From the NCBI GenBank assembly GCA_021029095.1, contig JAJOHG010000040.1:62001-126000 (forward strand): a stretch of DNA of 64,000 nucleotides, written 5' to 3'. Origin of the DNA: Phellopilus nigrolimitatus. Lineage: Eukaryota > Basidiomycota > Agaricomycetes > Hymenochaetales > Hymenochaetaceae. Below the pieces are notes generated by a model. The model did no database searches. It was not told where the DNA came from and saw nothing but the letters and a program-made list of their open reading frames with translations. Below are positions 1-11,287 of the stretch, piece after piece (the stretch's first letter is position 1; every line of letters begins with the position of its first letter). The translations under genes and the position numbers were made by a program.

Positions 1-1156
1 CGCGTAAGACAGAGCTTTTATGAGGGTACACCAAAACAAAGATGGTCACTGACGCAATCTTGTATAGTCGACATTGTTCAAGGAAATGAAACACGGCAAG
101 CAAATTCTGATCACTGTATGTACTATAAATTACTGTGGCTGACTCTAAAATTCCTTTATAGGTGTAAGCGACCAGATACTGTGTTCAAGTCTTTACTAAT
201 AGTATTGAAAGGTCTTGGATTGAATTATACTGAAAGTTTAGCTAGTGAGTTTCTGAATGTTGCACAGAACAAGATTTTGCTCATTTCAGGGAAGACTGGA
301 TGACTGTCCTTTTAATTGACTGTAATGTCTCCCTACTCATAATATTCAACACATTTATCTAACACTAATTGTCTTATAGATATTCTCCTGATAAGGGTGC
401 TAGCATTGTACCACCAGGGTGAGCATTCTTAATACTGTCACTTACTGCATGTGCTTAACAAACAACAGACAAGAGGCTAGCTGTATGCCTAAGGACTCTA
501 TTTGGACTGGAGGCAGCATTTGGCCTAGGTCTTCTTATAAATAGCATGTTCTATGAAGAGAGTAAGAATACTTGTTTATCCCACAGTAAGAATTTCTAAT
601 CATGAGTTTCAGTTGTTGTATTGGAGCTTGCAGAAGGTGTAACAGGTTGTGGAGTCACTAGAGCCACTCCAAGAGTGTGGGGTGCTGTATCCTGGTTAGT
701 ACTGGTGTTCTTAGGAAAGCACTCGGACTGACTTGGAAGCTGGAACAGGGCTGCACCAATGCTGTATGCCATTATCCTAATGGTTCTAGCACTGTACAAG
801 GCTGCACAACACTGGAGGGAGACAGCTGGCTTCAGTCAGTTCAACCTTGTTAAGGTCCTCATCCAAGACCAGGCCATTTATTTTATTATGTATTTGTTTC
901 TTCATGCATAACTAGTGGTATGTGAGCTGACCATTCTAACAGGGTCATATTTTGCTGTGTTATGGAGATAATTGCGGACAAGTTGGATGTCCAAAGTGTT
1001 CTCCTGTCTTACTTTCTGAGTTTTTTAGGAAGTCCCAGCCTTCTATGTGTCCTTGGGAGCCATATGCTGGTACATCTGAAGGAAGCTGGAGAGAGAGGAG
1101 TCAATGGAGGGACCAGCTACAGGATGAATACCATGAGCAACATTGAGTTTTCCTGA
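1..1156 (+). CDS. DUF6533-type seven-helix membrane protein, copy A (5' end outside the window)
   Basis: This is the 3' part of a spliced gene for a multi-helix membrane protein of unknown function. It matches the basidiomycete DUF6533-type family as I remember it. Visible exons are about 162-244, 380-418, 469-561, 613-694, 749-889 and 943-1156, joined by GT-AG introns of roughly 50-135 bases. The joined frame stays open and holds ILLIRVLALYHQ, VWGAVSW/AAPMLYAIILMVLALYKA, the LVKVLIQDQAIYFIM helix and the family tail LLCVLGSHMLVHLKEAGERG. It ends at TGA 1154-1156. The intron at 695-748 contains a TGA that looks like a nonsense mutation until the intron is removed. The exons with the N-terminal DKE/KYFW motif lie left of the window. 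No disruption is seen in the visible part. Function and ligand are unknown. Confidence 0.72.
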
Positions 1157-3540
1157 TTTTTGAAGGGGATTTCAAGGTGATTTTCGCTGTTCCGTCTTTT
1201 CTTCTGGTAAGACTGATCAATCAATTAAAAAGGCGTGTAGAAAATGCGTAGGACGGCCAAACACGTTCGCACTCTCTTCTATTCTGTTTGTTAATTTTGT
1301 TTTTGTTTTCGCTGTCTCATTTTGCCCTTATTTGATTGTCATTGCGATATTCGCTGGGTTAAGAAATACCAGTTTGTTTATACATACGAGCTCAGTGCGA
1401 TTATCCCCCTGTACGTGTTTATGTCAAAATGCAACATGTCGATGCCGTTACCCCAATACGTCAACAGCGTGCATGTACATGCACTGCTCATTTGTCTTCC
1501 ATACTTAATCAGTGTACCGGTGGCGAATGTCGATGGGCCGTGTGGATTCACCAGCACGACCGACATTTCCCGCTGGTGCCAAAGACGAACGGGAAAGAAA
1601 AGGAGAGCATGCGGAGCGAAGGCGCGCCGACTTGCATGTGCGTCTTGGGACTCGGTGCTCTTGCTCATAACTAAGGATTTTTTGTATGCGAGTCCGCATC
1701 CTGCGCGCGGCACCTGCCAGAGTAGAGCGAACGCTAGCGGCCACTTTACACTCCACATCACCGAGCTTGGTATGAGCGCTTTGCTGATTGGCTGCGCAAG
1801 CTTCGTGCTGACGAGTAACTCATCCGTGATTCTGTGTACGCTTTGAGTAGTTATAAAGCGCCCAGCACGGCAGTCGCAACCCCTGGAGTTTATTAGATAA
1901 ACATGCGCACCAAATAACTCGTATTTTCCGTGAGGTGGGAGAGGCGAGACCGTATGCACGCACCTGCGTCAAATGTTCTGTTCACTCGCTCCGTTCATAT
2001 GGGAGATGCACTGGTTTTCTTGAGCGATCGGAAAAGAGAGACGACGTAAAGACTGACGCTGAATGGCGCTTCAACGACTCGATGGGATGTGACGAGATTA
2101 TCGTATCTACATCCTTCTCGCTTCACCGCCAATGTTTGCAGTCTTATTAGCATCATACGCAGATCGGCAGCTGCTTTGCCAGCAACTGCCTTTCAAATAC
2201 CTAAACATGTCTACGCGCTGGAGAGCGAGACAATAAGCACGAGATTGAGGAAGACGCAGACAACGAACTCACAAATATAAGTCCTATATGCGTCTGCCAA
2301 TGTCAAGTACCAAAGTAAGCGGCTCGCGATGGAAGTCTCTGTCCAAGCGATCGCGATCTAGTTAGCGACAGGGGCGAAGAGAAAACGAAAACAATACAGC
2401 GGAAGACACCGACTGCTCCCGCATATTCCCATAGACATAATCTTCACATCCAGGTCGAACATGTCTACGTCCCTGAGACGGGACACGCGCGCCGGCCGTT
2501 GAAAGTCGTCATCGCAGCGTTGATATTTGGCCCTGCCGCGACTGCGTATCGGGCCGAGAGTGCGACATCCAATATCACCTGCTCGAACTTCACACGAATG
2601 CTAGAGATGGCGCTGGAGTTGGGTTCATTACGAGGAGAGAGGAGAGAGAAAGAGCGTACGCACCATATCGTTACAACATCCCTTTGCAGCGACGCGCTGT
2701 TCTGTTCGAAGTGATACTCCGCCGGCCAGCCCATCACATCGGAATGCTGGACACATTAGCGAAGCGAAATGCATACCTCGCTGCGCCAAGTGCCTCACCG
2801 GTGAACTCGCAGGTTTCGCGAAGGCCATTCGTCATGTGCGTTGTCGGCGGCGTATATCCTGTCGGTGGCTTGGCGCGAGTGGATACAATCATCTTTCTGT
2901 AGGTCCAAGACCAGGTCCGCCTCGTAGGCCACCTATGATTACTGTAACGTAGCAGAATGACATAGTCAGCAGTTGTCTTCGGAACACAAATTTGGAAAGA
3001 AAAAGAGCGCTCTCTCTCGAGTCCATCTATTGGCTTCATCAGCGCGACCAGCATCCAGACCCGCTTCTCCTCGTCTCGACGCGGAATGGCAGCCGCGGCG
3101 ACGGCGTTCGTTGTCGTCGGTTGTCGTGTATCTTCTCGTACGGAAGCGCAAGCCAGCGTGCCGTCTCTTCGGTGGACGACCAGGCTGACGTCATCCGGTG
3201 TTGAGTAGCCGGTCCTAAACCCGCCGGCACCGATCGAACGATTTCACTTCGTTCGTGCCGACGTCGCTGTGTACTCAGCGGCGGTGACTCTGCCTTCGAC
3301 ATCGAGCAATACTCGGGAGAGGGCTTGAGGACGCGGAGACGAAAGCGAGGCCAGTGCTGGTTGAAGGTTGATCACCTGTGAGTTCGTCGTCCGCATCTTC
3401 CTCGATATCGCGCTCATTATCTTCAACTTGTTCCCTAGCACACCGACGTAGACGCTCCAGAATACAGTTGTACTTAGGCGACTGAATGCACCAGCTTGTA
3501 TTCGCGCTCTTATTGGGCTCATTCGCGCGCTAAAGAGTTC
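1157..3540. repeat. Intergenic repeat unit, inverted copy of the 25.6-28.2 and 32.5-35.5 kb units
   Basis: No intact gene was found here. The first 350 bases after copy A match the reverse complement of about 27,880-28,080 and 35,130-35,345, the sequences next to the 3' ends of copies D and E. Further in, about 2,680-2,830 on the - strand matches the exon ending in GEALGAAR at 26,550 (+) and 33,850 (+). A block starting GTGAGTT occurs twice in opposite orientation (about 2,225-2,285 - and 3,375-3,470 +). The 3' flank and the DUF6533 gene were therefore duplicated together. Long reading frames here are broken and shift between strands, so I do not call CDSs. Confidence 0.6.
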
Positions 3541-5930
3541 GGAGACATGATTTCAATTTTGTGTCTAATACCGGGTGTGTCAACCGCGCGTGCCGCGCAG
3601 CAACTGTCAACACAAATACTGTCCAGAGCGGTCCTCGACTTTACGCGTGCTGGCACGGTATGCTTTTGATTAATTCTCGTGCCGTCTTCGTCTTTCAGCT
3701 CACTCTCAGGATATAGGTTCAGCGCCGGATCTGTTCAGGCGGCAACCAGCGCTCTCTGGACGAAGATGAGTCCGTGAGGATGCGTTGTCGAGTTTCATTC
3801 AGATTCTCAAAGTGCGTGCCGTCATTTGAAGGTAAAAAGGAGCCACCGTGAGTCCGGGGGCTGCAGGCGCTGCTTGGACGCCAGCAGAGGTCGTTAAAAC
3901 CTCAGGGAGTAAGCTTTTTGGTCCAGATTCTTGTTGACAGCCGTGCCTATTATCTCCCAGCGCTGAGGCATCTGGCATTCCCAGGCATCCCGCAAAAGCG
4001 CAGCTCGTCGCTCCTCTCACAAGCCCCGAGTCGTACAAACAGCGCGCAACTCTGACGCACGCGTCGCGCGCTCCTGCAGCGTGGCGGTTATCGAGCGGCC
4101 GGTCGATATTCCTTGCGCGTGGAGCAAGCGAGGGTAGCCTGGCGTGCGCACGTGGTCCAGTCAGAGCGGCTCGTCGAACAACCAGGATCAGATTCGGGGC
4201 GGCATCAATGCGCTCGGACCGTTGAGCAGACGCGGGCGTTTTCGGCGGTTCGATCGAGTATACTGAAGTTGATTCTCCATTTGTCAGGTCTCGAATATAC
4301 ACCCGGACCAGATCGGCCGCGGGTGTTCTTGAGGAATAAGCCTGCCGATGCGGTGTTGTCTCAGTCATCTCGAGAATCGTGTACCAGTGAGTATGATCAG
4401 TTTTTTTTTTTTTTTTTTCTCGCCTGCATCGATGATGTTGCGACAGTTTTATTCATAAAATGCAATCCGGAATTCTAAACCACATCTCGTAGGAGTACAC
4501 ACTGTGTGTTTGGGAAGATAGCGTTCGAGACAGTACGCGCGAGTCTTCCAGGATCTTGAAGAGGGCGCGCTATATCCGGCGCAGGCTACTGGCTTCTCGC
4601 ATGTCTGGTCAGGGGTCCTCCATATCTACGAGCAGCCTGTTCAATGGGTAGCCGGCGAGCATACGGGACTTTGCTGCCATCATTACATCAGGTCTATTTC
4701 CATTGGTCCGATCACTTCGGCGCAACATTCGTAGTCTCGAGGCTGCTTCAGCATCTTCATGGCAGCAATATCTAGTACTTCTCTCTCGGTTTGAGGTGCG
4801 CAACACGCTTTTGCAATCGTACATGCTTGTTTTCACGTCGATGTCGCTGACCGCATCTGCGCTGCCCTCAGGTCGGCCTGATTACGCTCGTAGCGCGACT
4901 CGCGCTTCGGTCTTGTCGGCTCCTACGGTCCATCGAAACCACCTTAGAGATCCTGGCTACGTCCACGGGCCGGATCCACTGGCGTCCCGTCGCTGAAGGA
5001 GACCTGATTGTACACGTTGTGAATGGCGACGTGCAATCGGGCTAGGCAACGCCGCCCAGTTGCTGATCTAAATTGCCATCAGCTTCTTATTCTGTGTGCA
5101 CCTAATGGGCGCTCAAGTGCAATTTTCAAATGCGTCTTTAGTACAGCCGCCTACTACTCGGTGACCGCGATATTACTTGCGTGGATGCGAACTCCGAAAA
5201 GTGTACACAAGCGACTATTCTCCGCAGTAGGTCTTTTTGCTCTTATCCCGTCCTTATCCCGTCCTTATCCCTTCTGTATTGCATCAGTCGTGAAAGGTGT
5301 TTCGATGCTCCAGCTGTGATTCGTATCCCTGAGAAACGCTGGGGCGACGTCCGGGAAGTCGTTGAGTTCATCATCCTGAAAATTTTTGCGAACGTTTCAT
5401 GTTAAGCTCATCATCTTGAAGAAGGTTGCGAATGTTTCTATGTGTTCATGATGCATCGATACCGCTGTCGCTCTCTCACCGCACAACAAAGAGACACTTA
5501 AGCCCGCAAGATCTATCTTTGTGTATTCGAATTATGAAAAGTATATCATCCAGCAGAATATAAGCAGTAACACCCCACCTTAATACAGCCACAAGGATCG
5601 AATCATGATGCAGGCGCTATTTCTATAAATTTTACTCCAACATCAAGATTGTGCCTCGCTTCATGGCTCGGTAGAAGGCGAGTGTCTCCAGCACAAATAT
5701 TTGATGGCGATTGAGATCTTCAAGTTTAAAACACCAACATCACCTCTTTGGTGATGCTATCTACGAATCACTACTATGTCTGATTGACAATCGAAGCTCC
5801 TATCATTGCTCTTTTGACTAGCTTTCTCTGCCTTAAATATACCTGAGTCCGCGAAGTCGTCTCGACGCGTTTCCCGAGTTAAACCGTCTAAGCTTTGTCA
5901 AAGATGTTGCAACTGCAGGCCCTTTCACTC
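3541..5930. repeat. Degenerate intergenic sequence with remnants of the array repeat
   Basis: No gene is supported here. About 3,735-3,800 (+) resembles exon-like blocks at about 32,300 (-). The stretch around 4,365-4,402 is the reverse complement of about 16,262-16,297. A run of about 20 T lies at 4,401-4,420 and a short CTTATCCCGTC duplication near 5,250. About 5,450-5,930 is the likely 5' flank of copy B, with no clear TATA box. Confidence 0.4.
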
Positions 5931-7535
5931 ATGTATTCAACACGCTCTTACGTCGAGCCTGTTGATCCAAGCCTAGTGCCCTATTTCATCTCGAAAGTAG
6001 ACATCGCGCTTTACACTCAATTGGCAATTCTGAGTCTCTTGGTCTACGACACGAGTAAGCTTTCGCGTTTTGCCTTCATATACCAGGTAATTCGAACTTA
6101 AAATAACACATTATTCTCAGTCATCACCATGGACAAGGAAGTAAGCAAGGCCTGACATTGTTATATTCATGTCTAAACCAACTATTGCGTCGCTTAGATT
6201 AAATACTTTTGGGTACGCGTGCTTAATATCAGCTCGAAGCAAATGCCTACTTGACATGAAGAGCTGTCCTCGCAAGTTTGTCAGCCGGATTTACTTTGCA
6301 GTCAGTAATAATTTTAGTTTCTTTTGATAAGCTACTCTAACAAATGTTTGCAGAATCGCTACATTGGAATTCTCGGAGCTGTTCTGGCTGTTGTGGGTTA
6401 GTCGAACTTTCAATGGGATGCTTCGAAAACAATTAGGTCCGCTGACACTGCCTGTTATAGAACAGACTCTTCGAGCAAATGAACCACTGCAAGCATTCCC
6501 TGCTTATTGTATTATAACTCGCTTCGGCTAACTTTACGGACTGTTTATAGATGTGAGAACCCAGATACTGCATTACAATCTCTACTGATAATATGAAAAG
6601 GCCAAGTCTCTGGTTGGCTTGAGGGTCTGGCTAGTGCGTTTTTGAAAATTGCGTAAAACATAATCTTACTTATTCTGGGGTAGACTGGACGACTATTTTC
6701 TTAATTGACTGTAATGTCGTCTTCTTTATACGTAGTGTTTAACCACCATTAATTACTTTGCAGATATCCTTTTGATGAGGGTCCTAGCGCTTTACCGCGG
6801 GGGTGAGCATTACTGATACTTCCAAATACTGCTAATGCGCATCAAACATCAGATAAGAGGCTAGCAGCAAGCCTGAAGATTCTATTTGCCATGGATGCAG
6901 CTTTTACTTTGGGGATACTTATATATTCCAACATATATGAAGAGAGTACGAATTTTGGTTTGTCCTGAAGCAACATTCTTTAATCGTGGATTTTAGTTGT
7001 TGTAGGGGAGCTTGCAAAAGGTGTAACATTTTGTGGTGAGATTAGAGCCCCCCCAAAAGTATGGAATGCTTTATGCTGGTCAGTACTGACTTTCCTGGGA
7101 AAGCACTTGACTGACTTAAAACAGGGCTATGCCAATGCTGTATGAAATCGCTCTAATGGTCCTAGCACTCTACAAGGCTGCAGAATACGAAAGGGAGACA
7201 GCTGGCTTCAGTAAGTATAACCTTGTTAAAGTGCTTATACAAGATCAGGCCATTTATTTCATCATGTATTTGTTTTTCCCTTCATGTGCAACCAGCAATA
7301 TACAGCTAACCAGTCTGACAGGGTCATATTTAGCGATGTTATGGAGATAATATCAGTCGAGTTGTTCGTTTCAGAGAAGTTTTTATCCAATCTCCTGAAT
7401 ATTTTGGGAAGTCCAAGTTTTCTCTGCGTCCTTGGGAGCCGCATGCTGGTTCGCCTGAAGGAGGCTGGAGAGAGGGTATCCAACGAAGGGACCAGCATCA
7501 GGCTGACGACCATGAGTGACATGGATTTTTCCTGA
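5931..7535 (+). pseudogene. DUF6533-type membrane protein, copy B (disrupted)
   Basis: A full-length paralogue of copies A, C and D. Exon 1 (5931-6054) starts with an ATG matching the starts of copies C and D and encodes the VDPSLVPYFIS region. Exon 2 (6121-6140) gives ITMDKE and exon 3 (6198-6212) gives IKYFW, together the family signature. Later exons include LMRVLALYRG near 6,780, MPMLYEIALMVLALYKAAE near 7,130 and the tail SFLCVLGSRMLVRLKEAGER, ending at TGA 7533-7535. In exon 4 (about 6,230-6,310), alignment with copy C shows a net loss of 7 bases in the segment encoding LPCGPKSTPRK, which shifts the frame. Most later exons stay open, so the damage is probably recent. An alternative splice that skips the lesion cannot be excluded. 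Confidence 0.65.
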
Positions 7536-10500
7536 TTATGTGAATGGGATTCCAAGGTGAGTTTATATTTCCTTTTTCATTTTGCGCTTCTCGATGACAC
7601 TGACTATTCGAGCAACAGAAGAAGTGTAGGATTTCTCGTCTCGTATTTTATGCATTATTCTATGCAATGTAAAGTCTTCACTGAGAGAAGACGAACAGTT
7701 GTTTGTACATACATGTATAGGTTCAGTGCGATTGTTACCCTCTGGAATGTATGGGTCAAAACGAGAAAAGCACACGCGGTTGGCCACAATACAACAACAG
7801 CGCGCATAAAGAATGTATCAGCTGCCTTGCCGTAGTTGAGAAGTGTTCTGAGAGCGGACGTCGACAGGCCCTACTGATTCGTTTGCACGACCAATATCGT
7901 TTCATTAGCGCGAGAGATGGCGCGAACCCGCCTCCGGATCGTAGACGCGCTGTCCTCTATCGACAGCGCGCCCGCGATTTCCTTTGCGAGCTCTCCTGAG
8001 TATCCGCATTTTTTTCTTGAAGTCCTGCATGTGGTAGACCACCGAAGCCCGCAGCTGCCAGCGCGCTCGGGGCGATAGAGGCGCGCACGCTGTCCGTCTT
8101 TGATGCGATCAGCGTCTCCGACATGCACGTGCAAAGGACAATGGGGCGCACTATGACTGGTGGAAGGGGTGCTACGATTCCAGTGCCCGTCTGTCGCGTG
8201 TCGAGTCAGGAAAAAAAGGCCGCCCCCGCTCTTCTTATTCTCTTTCTGTGCCGCTTTCTTGCCCCTTTGCCGCGCTTGAAAAGTAGACGATCCCGCGCGG
8301 TGTAGCACTGCCTGCTATTCGAGCACTTAGCTGTGTGCTCCAGTGCGCGCGCGGATATGCGTCTGCATTCTTCTCTATCCCTACGTAAGTATGCGTGTCC
8401 CAAGGTCGGAAAGGCGAACAGAGAAGTACTCGCAGACGCATCGCTTCAGCCAGAGGTAGCCAGATTCCGCAGACAGCACAAGAAGCTGTCGGGATTGGAG
8501 AGATCGTTTCGCGTGAAAATAAAAAGTCGGGTATAGTGTTGGAGGGGTACGTGTTCCTTGTTGTGTTTAGCCGTGCGGAAGATTTCCATCATGCGAATGC
8601 ATTCACGAAAAACATGCATGAGCAAGAAATATTATATTATGTCGTTGATCGATGATGTACGGTGTTTTACAAATGACTAGTCGACATGCCGGACAACGAG
8701 GAAATGAGCGAATAAGCCAAAACGAGGTGGATGACAAACTCACAAATACAATCCCAACAGATCTAACCTGTCTCTTATCTTCGTAGGACTCATGCATCTC
8801 ACTCACTCTCGGTGTCGAACGTCGAGTACGAAGGGGAGATCGTTGCGAGATCAAGGGACACGGTGCTCGTTAGCGGCCATTATGAAGGAGATATTCAAAA
8901 CGAATTTGAAAGGACACCAACTACGCACACACATATCCAGGATACACGAGTCTACGGCCCTTGCGCCAGAACGTATGTACATCGCGCTGGGGGTTGAAGA
9001 TCATAAGTGCGGCGTGCGGCGTTTGTACTGTGTCAGAGTACCTCTTCCAAGTGCGCCGCTGAAGATCGCCTATGCGAGCTTCGCACCACTACTAGTAAAA
9101 TTAAATTATTGCGACAAGAGAGAGAAACACACACACCGTATCACGACTTCCGGCCTTCGCGGCGACGCACTTCTGCGATTCGATATGGCACCCGGTAACT
9201 GGAGTCCGGCCCCTCCTACAGTATCATGAGCAGGAACTAGACACATGGAAGGCTTTATCAGCTTGACTGTCTCGAGAGGGGGGAATTGGAATACGCACTT
9301 GTCGGACAAAGCGCGCAGCCCAGTCGGGCCCCTATGCATCAACAGCCATATTATGAACTCGAAGAAAGAAAAAGGACGCACAATGCCGTTCTATCGAGTC
9401 CATACGTGTCTTGCTCTGTAGGAGACCGTCGTGACATACCGTAGGCCCATGGGCGGGATGACGTCATCGAGACTTGAGCGACCGGCCCCGAGTAGCGCGA
9501 TTTTGCACTCCGTATCCACGAAATGTGTCTGAGCGCTTTGCTGAACGGCTGTGCGTGCTTCTCGCTGACGGGTTAACTAACCTGTGAGGTTCTTTCTGTG
9601 TACGCTTTGAGCTGTCGTCGAGAGCCCGGCATGGCAGTAGCAATCCTCGTGATTTACTAGGCATAGGAGAGCATTGGTGCGAGTTTGGGAAACTTCGTTC
9701 CCTTTATGTGTGAGCCTCGACCAAAATCGGCCTGTGTAGTGTAAAGTTCGCGTTGTGAAAATCCATACTTGAAACAGACGTTTAGTTTAATGTATCTTGC
9801 ACGGCGAGAAAAGCAATGTAGACACACTGTTGGCATGGGCTCCGCTTGTCCACTGAAGACCTTGCGAATTTCCAGAACCTGCCTGCAAAACGCCCCCGCG
9901 TCTTGGCTCAGGCCCGCGTCGCCTCCGTCATTCAGCACGGAGCTGAGGGATCCATTCATTCTTCTCCTTCTGCAACCGGCTATTCTGTACGCTGAGATTA
10001 GTTTACGGAAGTCGATCGAATTTCGTAATGTTTTTTGCATGTCTAACTAACGGGCTGATTACAAAAAGAAATAAACTAGGAAGAAGTCGTCAGAATGAAA
10101 CCAACGAAGTCAAGAAAAAAAAAAGGATACGCACCTTATTCTACCGCGCGCATCGTGCCGACCGCCCTTCCATCAACCCTTCCATCAACTTCGCAAAGCG
10201 CACAATCATCCACCGCTTTTTCTCGCGCGCCACGGGTCTGTTGTTCGCCGCTTGCGGGCGCGGGCGAGAGCGAACACACCTAGCATGAGAGCTGCTATGA
10301 CGCGACTTGACGTTGCTGCGTGCGTCGGAAGAACCGGGAAAGCATCGAAGCTGAATCTTGCAGAATATTGGAGTCTTGGAGCTGTGTCAAAGCAACAGAA
10401 GCTATAACTAGTACGACGCCATGCGATGTACAGCACGAATGCGTATCCCTTTAGATATCATCGACCCAGAGATATGCTTGCGAAGGAAGTGCGTCTTCGT

Positions 10501-11287
10501 TGCGATAAAACAGAACACGAGATCAGTTCGGACGTTCAGGAAATGAAGCGAGTCAACTCACGTTCGCTCGGAGTCGCCTGTACACCTTCATCGCTCATCC
10601 CACTCACGGTGAGTGCGTGCATGAATTGCCACCCGGGACGGTCCAGCCGCGACTTGTGAGAGTATGAGCGCGTCCAGCAGGCCATGCAGATGTCCTCGAC
10701 GACTTGGACAGCGTTCACTGTTCAAGAGGACTCGATGGCGCCGGCGAGTTGAGGCCGATCAGCCTTGATGACGTCATCTTGCCCTCGGCAAAGTGCTCTT
10801 AAGCCAGAGTGCACGTCAGCATCCAGGCTCGCACCGCCGTGACGCAACAGCGCGGCCGGGGAAGGGCGCAAACGATCTGACGCAAACGCCGGATAAGCCA
10901 GCACGGAGACGATGTATCGCGCTTGCTTAGCCTCTGCGCGGGACGGGTCACGCACTCCAGGACTGCGCCTTGATGAGTTTCGCTCGAGCTGCGAGATCTG
11001 GTCGGGCTGAATAAGGAACCCAAAGGGGCCGGGTATTGGTAAGGGATGATAAGATACAAGATGAATTATCCCGCTCGCAGGGAGCTCCTGCTCTGATCCG
11101 AGTATGAAATCGGACGTTATGGCTCAGACGTCAAAGATTGCACTCAATTCGGAACATAGATCACTTATTGACATTTCGTTCTCAGGACCACTATCGAGAT
11201 ATGTTGACGATTCGCTTATACTGTACAGTGTAAGGGTTGCATAGGACAATTCCGTTTCTCTTATATCTTCCTTTGACTAGCTGGTAT
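7536..11287. repeat. Intergenic region after copy B: inverted array-repeat remnants
   Basis: About 7,680-7,790 resembles the reverse complement of the flank at about 28,000-28,060. About 9,130-9,200 (-) resembles the exon-like block at 26,640-26,740 (+). Elsewhere I see only short overlapping frames on both strands, with no domain, no consistent splice pattern and no RNA gene. The stretch 10,000-11,280 is the 3' side of the hydrolase gene and holds nothing I recognise. Confidence 0.4.

Noticed and set aside
1322..1959. Overlapping frames of 174 and 193 codons on both strands
   Set aside because: They lie in the array repeat; other copies of the same repeat break these frames, and no domain is seen.
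5240..5275. Short CTTATCCCGTC tandem as telomere or minisatellite
   Set aside because: Only about three copies, not telomeric sequence.
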